Source of the DNA: Phycisphaerales bacterium
GTDB lineage: Bacteria; Planctomycetota; Phycisphaerae; UBA1845
Assembly: GCA_030612785.1 (NCBI GenBank)
Contig: JAUWNF010000160.1
Span: forward strand, 1-7,317
Direction of reading: 5' to 3'
Length of the DNA: 7,317 bases
Numbering within the stretch: the stretch's first letter is position 1; the number at the start of each line of letters is the position of its first letter. Shown here piece after piece: positions 1 to 6,112 of this stretch. The position numbers and the translations under genes are program-made. The notes beneath the pieces were generated by a model, which was given only the letters and a program-made list of their open reading frames with translations, searched no databases and was not told the origin of the DNA.

Positions 1-4
1 GTCA

Positions 5-16
5 ATAGTGCACTAT
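5..16. repeat. Perfect 12-bp palindrome
   Basis: ATAGTGCACTAT is fully self-complementary, in the AT-richer stretch at the left edge, beyond the end of the thioredoxin gene. It may be an operator for a gene starting outside the window. The rest of 1-141 shows no supportable gene and no clear intrinsic terminator for the thioredoxin operon. Confidence 0.3.
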
Positions 17-141
17 GGAATTCTTTACACATTATCCATGACTACGTGTTGAGCAGCGAAACCCCTCCGCAGCACCCGCTCGCACCCTCAGAACAGCGAT
101 TTTGCACGCAATAACGGCTGGCCAATCGGGGGAACTTCAGA

Positions 142-1242
142 TTAGTCGGGGGAGGATTGTAGAAACGGGCCTAGCGCATCCTCCAACGGGCCCTGGATTC
201 GAGTCATCCGCAGAATCCCGTTGCGGTCGATGAGGAAAGTGACGGGCAAGGCGTTAACCGCGTTGGCCTCGGCGAGGGCGTTGTCCCACATCTTCCCGTC
301 GAAGTACTGAGGCCAGGTGATACCGTGGTCTTTGATGAAGCGGATGACCTTGGCCTTGTCGGTGTCGAGATTGACCCCGATGATCTCCAGTCCCCCCGCA
401 CGGTGCTTCTCGTAGAGCGCCTTGAATTCGGGCATGGCCTGCACGCACGGAACGCACCAAGTGGCCCAGAAATCCACCAACACCACCTTGCCCCTCAAAC
501 TTGACAGGTCGATCACCTCGCCGGTCAGCGCGGTAAAGCGCATGGCGAAGGGCCGGCCCACTTCCGGACCACGCTTGAACAGGGGCGCGTAGCGGCGCGT
601 CACGTGATGCTCGGGAAAGTAACGGGTCAACTGATCGAAGTACGCCCGCGCCCGAGCCGGGTCATTCTGCGTTCTGGCGTGGTCAATTAACTGACCCCAC
701 CAGCCGGCCGACGAGGCCCCGTCGGGATACTTCGCCAGATACTCCAGGGTACGCGTAACAAACAGTCCCTCAAGTTCCGACGCACTGGTCCCCTTGCCGG
801 CGGCGCGCTTGAGCTCGGCTTGCAGCAGGTAGTGAGCGGCCAAGGCACCGGACTTCTTGCCGCGGTCGAGAGCCAGCACTTCCCGGCTGGCCGACAGGAG
901 TCCGCTACGATCGCCGTCCATGAACGCCAGGGCGGCCAGGGCCTCGAGCTTGGCTACCAAGACCGCGTCGCACAACAGGCTGTGCGGAAAACGCTGGACA
1001 AAAGCATCGGCTTTCTCGACCAGACGGAGCCGGTTCGCCCGGCGCAGCCGCGCCTGTTCCACTGGGGAACCGCCCCCGGACGGGGTCTCTTGAAGCGCTG
1101 CGATCTGAGCATATGCCTGTTCCGATGCGGAGGCCGGCTGGCTGGTGGGCGCGGGATCGTCCGGCGGTCCGCAACCCCGCACAAAGGAAGGCAACACCAG
1201 GCACGACAGCAGCCCGACAGTGATGAGGTATTTCCCAGTCAT
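142..1242 (-). CDS. TlpA/ResA-like thioredoxin-fold lipoprotein with N-terminal helical domain
   Basis: Predicted envelope thiol-disulfide oxidoreductase, 366 aa. Residues 1-24 look like a lipoprotein signal: basic start, hydrophobic stretch about 5-21, and VRGC ending at Cys24. Arg at -2 makes the lipobox atypical. Residues 25-60 are a Pro/Ser/Gly-rich linker. Residues about 60-225 are mostly helical and TPR-like (FPHS and YFPEHH turns) with no catalytic motif. Residues about 229-362 form the thioredoxin domain: GKVVLVDFWATWCVPC carries the active site C263-V-P-C266, and LPVTFLID carries the cis-proline P333. The long N-terminal extension makes it far larger than a minimal TlpA (about 180 aa), but such extensions are common in the family. 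ATG at 1242 lies 7 nt after the stop of the cytochrome/peptidase gene with only a weak Shine-Dalgarno sequence, suggesting translational coupling. Family role (known): reducing disulfides in the periplasm, including apocytochrome CxxCH. The actual substrate here is inferred from context only. Confidence 0.9.
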   Translation of the reverse strand: MTGKYLITVGLLSCLVLPSFVRGCGPPDDPAPTSQPASASEQAYAQIAALQETPSGGGSPVEQARLRRANRLRLVEKADAFVQRFPHSLLCDAVLVAKLEALAALAFMDGDRSGLLSASREVLALDRGKKSGALAAHYLLQAELKRAAGKGTSASELEGLFVTRTLEYLAKYPDGASSAGWWGQLIDHARTQNDPARARAYFDQLTRYFPEHHVTRRYAPLFKRGPEVGRPFAMRFTALTGEVIDLSSLRGKVVLVDFWATWCVPCVQAMPEFKALYEKHRAGGLEIIGVNLDTDKAKVIRFIKDHGITWPQYFDGKMWDNALAEANAVNALPVTFLIDRNGILRMTRIQGPLEDALGPFLQSSPD

Positions 1243-1249
1243 GTACTTA

Positions 1250-2557
1250 CTACTTCAGCAACTCAATGCCGCGCTCCAGAACGAGATCGCGCTCGTCGGT
1301 GTAGCTCTCCTCCGGCGGAATGGCATACCCGCTGCTCGGCGGAATGCCCACGTCTTCGATTTCCGTGGTCTGGTCCGCACGGTAGGCTTCCCAGCTTGGA
1401 ATGTAATACTTGATCCCGTTGTCGAGGCTGAACTCCTGAGGGTTGCCCGAACTGCCCCGGGTCGTATCGCCGATCAGCGTGACTGCGGGGTTCTCCAACA
1501 TCATCAGCACGAACCACTCGGCCGAACTCATATTGGTCTCACCGATCAGGCACGCCACCGGTTTGAGGAAACGCTCGTTCTCCGCAGGGTCCAGGAAATG
1601 CTCCACGAAATCCCCGAAGTCGTTGTGGTCCGGGCCGACGTTCTTGGTGCGGTGATAGCCGTACAAGTATCCGCCCGCGGTCAGGTGCCCGGCGAAGACC
1701 CGGGCAATCGTCTCATCACCACCGTTGTTGAACCGGACGTCGATAATCATCGCGTCCGCCTCGGCGTAGGTGGCAAACAAGCTGTCCACGTCCCCGGTGC
1801 GCAAACCATCCCACTGTTCGTTAACGAACGACTCGATGCTGATAAACGCGATGTTGTCATCTGCCCAGCCGTGCCAGAGCGGAAAACCCTGCATTTGCTG
1901 CGTCCCCTCCGGATAAAAGTTCGGGCAATTACGGGTTGCGGTCCTGGTGTAGACCTCGACGGTTTCCCCATCGGTGTCGAACAACCAGACGTGCAGGTCG
2001 CGCAACTCGGCGAGCATCTCCGCGATCTGTGCGACAAACTCGTCCGTATTCATGTCCGCGCTGAACTGCGGCTCGTACTGATCACGGATGCTGTCCCAGT
2101 CCACGGCCTTGTCCTCGAAGTGGGAGTAACTTTCGTCGAAATCAGTCCAGACCTGCTCGAACCACTCGCGGGCCTGTGTTTCGACCCCATCCTCACCGTC
2201 ATCGTCGCCGTCGTCGCCGTCAAGGTCCTCCTCCCCGAGCATGACGGCCAGAAGGAATTCCGTAATGTCCTCGATCTCCTGCTCGGTCAGATCGCCGAAC
2301 TCACCACCTTCGTGGGGAATCTCGCCCAGGAGCACATCGACGATATCATCCACGCTGCTATCGCTGAAGTTGTTGGACTGTGTCGTGTGACAGACGGAAC
2401 ACCCCTGGGCGGTGAAGGCTGCATACCCCGCGGAGACGTTGTCCTGTCCGCCGCCGGGGGTGCCGCCCCCGCCGCCACCGGATGTGGAGCATCCCACCAT
2501 CATCACCAATCCTATAGCGGCCACGGCCACGGCATATTTGCCAAGCACACGACTCAT
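1250..2557 (-). CDS. Lipoprotein fusing a cytochrome-c-like domain (CxxCH) to an S41 peptidase
   Basis: 435 aa. Residues 1-23 are a lipoprotein signal (VMMVGC, lipid Cys23), followed by a Gly-rich spacer 27-37. Residues about 41-107 resemble a small class I cytochrome c: GYAAFTAQGCSVCH gives haem-binding C53, C56 and H57, and LTEQEIEDITEFLLAV is the typical C-terminal helix. The usual axial-Met position reads EIPHEGG, without Met. Residues 109-123 are an Asp/Glu/Gly linker. Residues about 125-435 are S41-like: WFEQVW...FDESY...DWDSI start, LRDLHVWL with candidate His189, ADAMIIDVRFNNGG strand and loop, and TNMSSAEW with probable nucleophile Ser344. The Lys of CtpA-type Ser/Lys proteases is absent (GDTTRGSSGNP instead), so it fits the tricorn-like/S41B branch better. 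No PDZ domain is seen. ATG 2557 is chosen over longer versions because it starts the signal peptide, has AAGGAG 6 nt upstream and lies below a good promoter. It forms an operon with the downstream thioredoxin gene. Substrate unknown; activity inferred. Confidence 0.9.
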   Translation of the reverse strand: MSRVLGKYAVAVAAIGLVMMVGCSTSGGGGGGTPGGGQDNVSAGYAAFTAQGCSVCHTTQSNNFSDSSVDDIVDVLLGEIPHEGGEFGDLTEQEIEDITEFLLAVMLGEEDLDGDDGDDDGEDGVETQAREWFEQVWTDFDESYSHFEDKAVDWDSIRDQYEPQFSADMNTDEFVAQIAEMLAELRDLHVWLFDTDGETVEVYTRTATRNCPNFYPEGTQQMQGFPLWHGWADDNIAFISIESFVNEQWDGLRTGDVDSLFATYAEADAMIIDVRFNNGGDETIARVFAGHLTAGGYLYGYHRTKNVGPDHNDFGDFVEHFLDPAENERFLKPVACLIGETNMSSAEWFVLMMLENPAVTLIGDTTRGSSGNPQEFSLDNGIKYYIPSWEAYRADQTTEIEDVGIPPSSGYAIPPEESYTDERDLVLERGIELLK

Positions 2558-2563
2558 GATCGT

Positions 2564-2569
2564 CTCCTT
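2564..2569 (-). promoter_or_regulatory. Ribosome binding site of the cytochrome/S41 gene
   Basis: On the minus strand this reads AAGGAG, 6 nt before the ATG at 2557. It decides the start: the reading frame stays open up to 3163, inside the kinase gene, but no comparable site accompanies the longer starts. Confidence 0.85.
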
Positions 2570-2663
2570 AAAGGATGCGGCCGGGACCACAAGGACTTCC
2601 ACGCAACGCCGGCCAGCCTTTCGGCGGACCATCTTACGGACACTGTCCCACAACGGGTTGCAG

Positions 2664-2693
2664 ATCATAACGCGGGCACGTCCTGGGTGGCAA
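2664..2693 (-). promoter_or_regulatory. Sigma-70-like promoter for the cytochrome/S41-thioredoxin operon
   Basis: On the minus strand, TTGCCA (2693-2688; 5 of 6 to the consensus -35) and TATGAT (2669-2664; 5 of 6 to the consensus -10) are separated by 18 bp. Transcription would start near 2657, giving a leader of about 100 nt. The leader contains an imperfect 8-bp hairpin with a GAAA loop (2611-2630). The position, in the gap after the kinase gene, suggests the operon can be expressed independently of the two-component genes. Based on motif match only. Confidence 0.55.
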
Positions 2694-2765
2694 GAGCCCG
2701 CCCCGCCCTGCAGGCATACGTTCCACACTCGCCGCAGCTCGATCGCCGTGGCCAACCAGATCAAC

Positions 2766-2785
2766 AGCCCGTGGAACAGCGGGCT
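2766..2785 (-). terminator. Terminator-like hairpin after the histidine kinase
   Basis: Perfect 6-bp stem AGCCCG/CGGGCT with an 8-nt loop, about 40 nt beyond the kinase stop. On the minus strand it is followed by GTTGATCTGGTT, which is only moderately T-rich. On the plus strand it is followed by TTTGGATTGTTGTTGT, a better tail, but no plus-strand gene precedes it. It may partly separate the two operons; a canonical U-tract is absent. Confidence 0.3.
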
Positions 2786-2826
2786 TTGGATTGTTGTTGT
2801 GTCCGTGCCACCGTTCCTTGCGAACC

Positions 2827-4764
2827 TCACGGGCGGGCGGCCGGTAAGGTGAGGCGAAAACACGCGCCGCGCTGCTCGGGTCGATCGACGAGTTCGAGCC
2901 GGCCGTGGATCAGACGGGCCCATCGTTTGGCGAGGGCCAGTCCCAGACCAACGCCGCCTGCTTTGCCCACGCCCTCTCCGGAACCGCGCCGGAAAGGCTT
3001 GAACAGGTTGGGGCGGTCCTTCGGTGATATCCCGTGCCCGTTGTCGGCGACTTCGATGGCCAGCTTGCTGCCGGCGTTGATGACCCGCAACCGGACTGTG
3101 GGCGCAGTAGTTCTCGGTTCCTGGTCCTTCGGTGTGGACGAGCGGGCCGGGGCGTATTTGCACGCATTGTCGATCAACGTACCGAGAACCTGCAGAACGA
3201 TGTGGGGATCGGTGTACAGCGATGCATCACCGGTTCCGTTAACGTCGATGGAAAGCGTCAGGCCGGCGGCGCCGCACCGCTCGGCATACCGCTCGCGGAT
3301 CGCGTCCATCAGCTCACGAATGCTGTGGTTGCGCATTTGAGCTTGCACCGCGTTGCTCTCCACGCGCGAGAACTCCAGCACTTCGGCGATCAACTCCGCA
3401 AGCCGTTTCGACTCCCGGTGAAGAGTGGCGAGGTAAGACGACCTCTTCTCCTCCGGCACCAGTCCGGCGGACAGCATGTCGGTGTAGAGTTGGAACGTGG
3501 TCAACGGCGTCCTCAGTTCGTGGGTCACCGCGTAGGTGAACTCTTTACGGCGTTCGCTCAGCGAGACCAGGCGTTTCACACCCAGTCCGATCGCGGCGAG
3601 CGCGACGACCGCCGTGCCCCAGGCGAAGCCCACGGTCGTGGGCACAAAGCTGGCATGCGCCGGGACGCTGATAACCGCCGGCTGGGGAACAACCAGCCGA
3701 ACCGGCAGCGAACCCAGTTGCGTGGCCACTTTGTCGGGATCGCGGGGGGCGTGGACGGGTTCGAGTTTCACTTCGCTAAACAAGTCCCGAACGCGCGGGC
3801 CGAGCACTTCAGTCAACTTGGTCAAATCCACGACGAAGCCCTGGAACACCCGATCGCTCCCGATGTCCACGCGCCGAACGACCACCACCTTGGGCACATC
3901 ACCGCCGAGCAACGGACGCTCGATCGCGGTCATCTCGTTGACGCGCACGTCGAAGAAATCCTTCTCGTCCTCCTCGGCGGGCGTAAGTAGGTACCGCCCG
4001 GTGGCCCGGTATACGCGCTGCTGCGTTTCACAGGTCAGTGGGCGCGGGAGAAAAGGTTTTTGCAATCGAACGGACTGTGACTGCCGCTGCCGCAGGTTGT
4101 CGTCAGCCCCCGGCAACGAACCTTCGCCGTTGCCGCCTGCCGGACCCTCCGCGGAGGCCTCCCAGGCCGGGGCGATGCGCTCGGCGAAATCCTCGGGCGC
4201 GTACGCCGCCATCATCTGGTCGAGCAAGTCTTTGCGCTCGACGGCCGCGGGATCCGACTCGTCGATCACCACGCAGGTGACGCGCGGGGCGCGGAAATCG
4301 GTTTCGCTTCCGCGCGCGCTGGAATCGGCGGCGGCATGGTCAGCAACGTGCGGCCTGGCCGCCAGTAATTGCGGGGACGTCCAGCACAGTTCCTCAGTTA
4401 CCTGAAAGTGCAAGGCGATCCAGCTTTCGGCGCCTTCCATACGCAGCGGCAACTCCTCCGCGTCGCCATTCCCCGAACGGGCCTCGTCGCGCTTCTCGAT
4501 AGGCTCGTACTCCGTATAATCCCTGGATGCCTCGCGAATGAGCGCCGGCCATATCTCCCGGTCCATTCGTAGGCGCGCAATCTCCAGGCGATTGTGCAAG
4601 TCCACTTGTGCTTGTGCTTCGTGCAGAGCGGTCTGGCGCTCCCGCGTCGCCCGTTCGAGCCGCAGCGAGGCGACGGTCGCCCAGGTCAATCCACTGAGCA
4701 CCAGTATCGCCACCGTGGCGAAGCCGACTATGGCGAAACGAACTGTTCGGGTTCCGCCCACCAT
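2827..4764 (-). CDS. Sensor histidine kinase with large extracytoplasmic region
   Basis: 645 aa membrane sensor kinase, partner of the response regulator just upstream. Residues about 10-32 are TM1 and about 374-399 are TM2. Residues about 33-373 should face the periplasm; they begin with a helical, coiled-coil-like stretch (33-80) and match no sensor family I recognise. HisKA starts right after TM2: THELRTP with phospho-acceptor H415, continuing to about 470. The HATPase_c domain covers about 515-640: N-box IDNACKYA (N533), G1 box VADNGHGI (D574), F-box LFKPF, and G2 box GVGLGLALAK (604-613). All catalytic boxes are intact. No HAMP or PAS domain fits in the roughly 10 residues between TM2 and HisKA. 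ATG 4764 lies 7 nt after the regulator's stop; GGAG at 4778-4775, inside the end of the regulator gene, is the likely ribosome site, so the two are probably coupled. Predicted role: autophosphorylate on H415 and pass phosphate to D54 of the regulator. The signal is unknown. Confidence 0.95.
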   Translation of the reverse strand: MVGGTRTVRFAIVGFATVAILVLSGLTWATVASLRLERATRERQTALHEAQAQVDLHNRLEIARLRMDREIWPALIREASRDYTEYEPIEKRDEARSGNGDAEELPLRMEGAESWIALHFQVTEELCWTSPQLLAARPHVADHAAADSSARGSETDFRAPRVTCVVIDESDPAAVERKDLLDQMMAAYAPEDFAERIAPAWEASAEGPAGGNGEGSLPGADDNLRQRQSQSVRLQKPFLPRPLTCETQQRVYRATGRYLLTPAEEDEKDFFDVRVNEMTAIERPLLGGDVPKVVVVRRVDIGSDRVFQGFVVDLTKLTEVLGPRVRDLFSEVKLEPVHAPRDPDKVATQLGSLPVRLVVPQPAVISVPAHASFVPTTVGFAWGTAVVALAAIGLGVKRLVSLSERRKEFTYAVTHELRTPLTTFQLYTDMLSAGLVPEEKRSSYLATLHRESKRLAELIAEVLEFSRVESNAVQAQMRNHSIRELMDAIRERYAERCGAAGLTLSIDVNGTGDASLYTDPHIVLQVLGTLIDNACKYAPARSSTPKDQEPRTTAPTVRLRVINAGSKLAIEVADNGHGISPKDRPNLFKPFRRGSGEGVGKAGGVGLGLALAKRWARLIHGRLELVDRPEQRGACFRLTLPAARP

Positions 4765-4771
4765 GGGGAAG

Positions 4772-5509
4772 TTACTCCGGTTCGGTCTGTTCGGACGCTA
4801 CCAGGGTGACGTCGGGCCCGAGCATGTAGCCCTTGCCGCGCACGGTCACGATCCACTCGGGCCCGTTGTCGCCATCCGGGGTTTTGAGCTTGCCGCGCAG
4901 GCGGGTGATGTGCATGTCGATGGCCCGGGTTTCCACGTTGGCCCCGCCGATGCCCCACACCCGCATGAGCAACTCGTCCCGCGAGACCACGCGCCCGGGG
5001 TTGGTCGCCAGGTGCACCAGCACCCCAGCTTCCATCTCCGATAAGCCGGTCCGCTGCCCGCTGTTGAACACAATTTCGGAACGGTCGAAGTCCACGGTCC
5101 CCGTGGCGGTTTTAATGGCTTTCACGGGTGCGGGTCTTTCGGGGCTGCGGCGGAGGACCGCTTCGATGCGCGCCAGCAACTCGCGGGCGGAGAACGGTTT
5201 GACCACGTAGTCGTCGGCGCCGTGGCGCAGACCTCGAACCCGGTCCTCTTCCGCGCCGCGCGCGGTGAGGATGATCACCGGCAGGGTGGGGTGCGTCTTG
5301 CGCAACTCCGCCAGGACTTGCAGACCATTCATCTTGGGCAACAGCAAATCCAGCAGCACCAGATCGACGCCCTGGCGACGGCTCAGGTCCAGACCGGCCT
5401 CGCCGTCGGGCGCCCCGGCCGCTTCGTAACCGCTGGCTTCCAACATATCCAATATGCCCTGCAAAATCGCGGGCTCGTCCTCGACCACGACCACCTTGCG
5501 TCTTTTCAC
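4772..5509 (-). CDS. OmpR/PhoB-family two-component response regulator
   Basis: 245 aa from the GTG at 5509. Receiver domain about 5-120: acidic pair E10-D11, phospho-acceptor D54 in LVLLDLLLPKMNG, T82 in ILTARG, Y101, and K104 in VVKPF. A winged-helix DNA-binding domain occupies about 135-235 (LSEMEAGVLVHLATNPGRVVSRDELLMRVWG; RAIDMHITRLRGKL; WIVTVRGKGYML), typical of OmpR/PhoB activators. All phosphorylation residues are present, so it should be a functional switch. The first ATG in frame is 16 codons further upstream (5557) but has no Shine-Dalgarno sequence. GTG 5509 has AAAGGG at 5522-5517 with 7 nt spacing and starts exactly at the usual KRRKVVVVEDE beginning, so it is preferred. First gene of a two-gene operon with the histidine kinase. 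An 11-bp-period direct repeat in the upstream gap could be its own binding site. Confidence 0.95.
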   Translation of the reverse strand: MKRRKVVVVEDEPAILQGILDMLEASGYEAAGAPDGEAGLDLSRRQGVDLVLLDLLLPKMNGLQVLAELRKTHPTLPVIILTARGAEEDRVRGLRHGADDYVVKPFSARELLARIEAVLRRSPERPAPVKAIKTATGTVDFDRSEIVFNSGQRTGLSEMEAGVLVHLATNPGRVVSRDELLMRVWGIGGANVETRAIDMHITRLRGKLKTPDGDNGPEWIVTVRGKGYMLGPDVTLVASEQTEPE

Positions 5510-5516
5510 GTTGTGG

Positions 5517-5522
5517 CCCTTT
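5517..5522 (-). promoter_or_regulatory. Ribosome binding site of the response regulator (decides GTG start)
   Basis: Minus-strand AAAGGG, 7 nt before GTG 5509. No similar purine-rich stretch lies before the alternative ATG at 5557, so the shorter protein is favoured. Confidence 0.6.
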
Positions 5523-5626
5523 CTCTTCGGTTTGCCGGGCGACTCCCGGAAGTGCATCGTAACATACGCGGCGGGTCTTGCGAAACGCGGGGGGAGCCGT
5601 CGAGCGGCGCAGTTCCTTCCTTATTC

Positions 5627-5655
5627 ATTCTAGATGGGGCCAGCCGCGGCAAGTG
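5627..5655 (-). promoter_or_regulatory. Candidate promoter of the two-component operon
   Basis: On the minus strand, TAGAAT (5632-5627) matches the -10 consensus at 5 of 6 positions. Seventeen bp upstream the -35 position (5655-5650) reads CACTTG, a poor match. A weak -35 overlapped by a direct repeat is the arrangement expected of a promoter that needs an OmpR/PhoB-type activator. Transcription would start near 5619, giving a leader of about 110 nt before GTG 5509. Motif-based only. Confidence 0.35.
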
Positions 5656-5672
5656 TAACCACTTGGTAACAC
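5653..5672 (-). repeat. 11-bp-period direct repeat / near-palindrome, possible regulator box
   Basis: On the minus strand GTTAC occurs twice, at 5670-5666 and 5659-5655, exactly 11 bp apart. This can be written as TGTTACC and GGTTACA separated by 4 bp. The same 20 bp are also a near-palindrome: 9-bp arms GTGTTACCA/TGGTTACAC with one mismatch and a 2-bp centre. Tandem half-sites at 11-bp spacing are the known arrangement for OmpR/PhoB-family regulators, and the gene downstream encodes one, so autoregulation is a reasonable inference. Confidence 0.4.
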
Positions 5673-5695
5673 CCGCACGAAGCCCCGGCGGGCGC

Positions 5696-6112
5696 TCACG
5701 AGGAATCGGAGCCCGACTCTCTGGGGCGGTTTAGGTAGGCCATCCCCAGAGCGGCGAGCACACCAGCAACGTCGGCAGCCCAATCCCATATGGAGGGATG
5801 CCGATTCACCGGACCTTGCAGTAGTTCGTCGGCGGCACCGTAGATCACGTAGACAACGATCCAGGTAATCAACCATCGGGGCGTGAGTTTAACCTGCCGG
5901 GAAAGGGCTGAACGCGACCCTATCAGCGCGAGCACGAAATAGGCGCAGAAGTGGATCACCTTGTCGCTGTCTCGCGGTAGTCGTGGTGCCGGGAGCTTCG
6001 GCAGGTGGGTGAGCACGAACAAGCCGATCCACGCGGCGATCCAAACGATCGTCCACCGAGTGAAGAACCGCCGACCAGGCGCCTGCTCAATGATGAGTTC
6101 AGGATCAGGCAA
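5696..6112 (-). CDS. VanZ-family membrane protein
   Basis: 138 aa small integral membrane protein. Hydrophobic segments lie at about 20-36, 53-66, 79-92 and 110-127. Conserved VanZ features are visible: DKVIHFCAYFVLA (D50, H54) in the second segment, ADELLQ (D95, E96, Q99) followed by NRHPSIWDWAADVAG (S107, D110, D114). Despite the name, most members are not linked to vancomycin resistance; VanZ itself gives low-level teicoplanin resistance and the molecular role of most homologues is unknown. There is no vanA-type cluster here. The start is TTG at 6112, overlapping the end of parA by 8 nt, with GGGGTGA about 9 nt before it; no ATG or GTG fits the N-terminus. The overlap suggests translational coupling with parA, though a shared function is not evident. 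Confidence 0.85.
   Translation of the reverse strand: MPDPELIIEQAPGRRFFTRWTIVWIAAWIGLFVLTHLPKLPAPRLPRDSDKVIHFCAYFVLALIGSRSALSRQVKLTPRWLITWIVVYVIYGAADELLQGPVNRHPSIWDWAADVAGVLAALGMAYLNRPRESGSDSS

Noticed and set aside
1..32. Possible minus-strand start (ATG at 32) running off the left edge
   Set aside because: Only ten codons are visible, no ribosome site precedes it, and nothing can be recognised.
2611..2630. Hairpin with GAAA loop in the leader of the peptidase operon, considered as a riboswitch
   Set aside because: It is a single imperfect 8-bp stem with one mismatch and one wobble; no conserved riboswitch architecture is visible in this leader of about 100 nt.
2558..3163. 202-residue N-terminal extension of the S41 frame
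   Set aside because: It would overlap the histidine kinase by over 300 bp, is Arg/Pro-rich without motifs, and would bury the lipoprotein signal. The strong Shine-Dalgarno sequence and promoter both point to ATG 2557.
1145..3340. 731-codon open frame on the plus strand
   Set aside because: It runs antisense to the cytochrome/S41 gene and the kinase C-terminus, has no recognisable domain, and has the His/Arg/Val-rich composition of a GC-driven antisense shadow. The minus-strand proteins have clear motifs and ribosome sites.
3034..4405. Long plus-strand frames opposite the kinase
   Set aside because: They have no domain or ribosome-site support and lie opposite intact HisKA, HATPase and sensor coding sequence.
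5510..5557. 16-residue longer response regulator start at ATG 5557
   Set aside because: No ribosome site precedes it, and regulators of this family start at the KRRKVVVVEDE segment. It is kept as a possibility only because GTG is less common than ATG.
5672..5692. Small CCCGC/GCGGG hairpin just after the VanZ stop
   Set aside because: It has only five pairs with an 11-nt loop and no T-run after it; too weak to call a terminator.
5696..6112. VanZ gene as glycopeptide resistance
   Set aside because: There is no vanA, vanH or vanX neighbour; VanZ-family proteins are widespread and mostly not resistance determinants.
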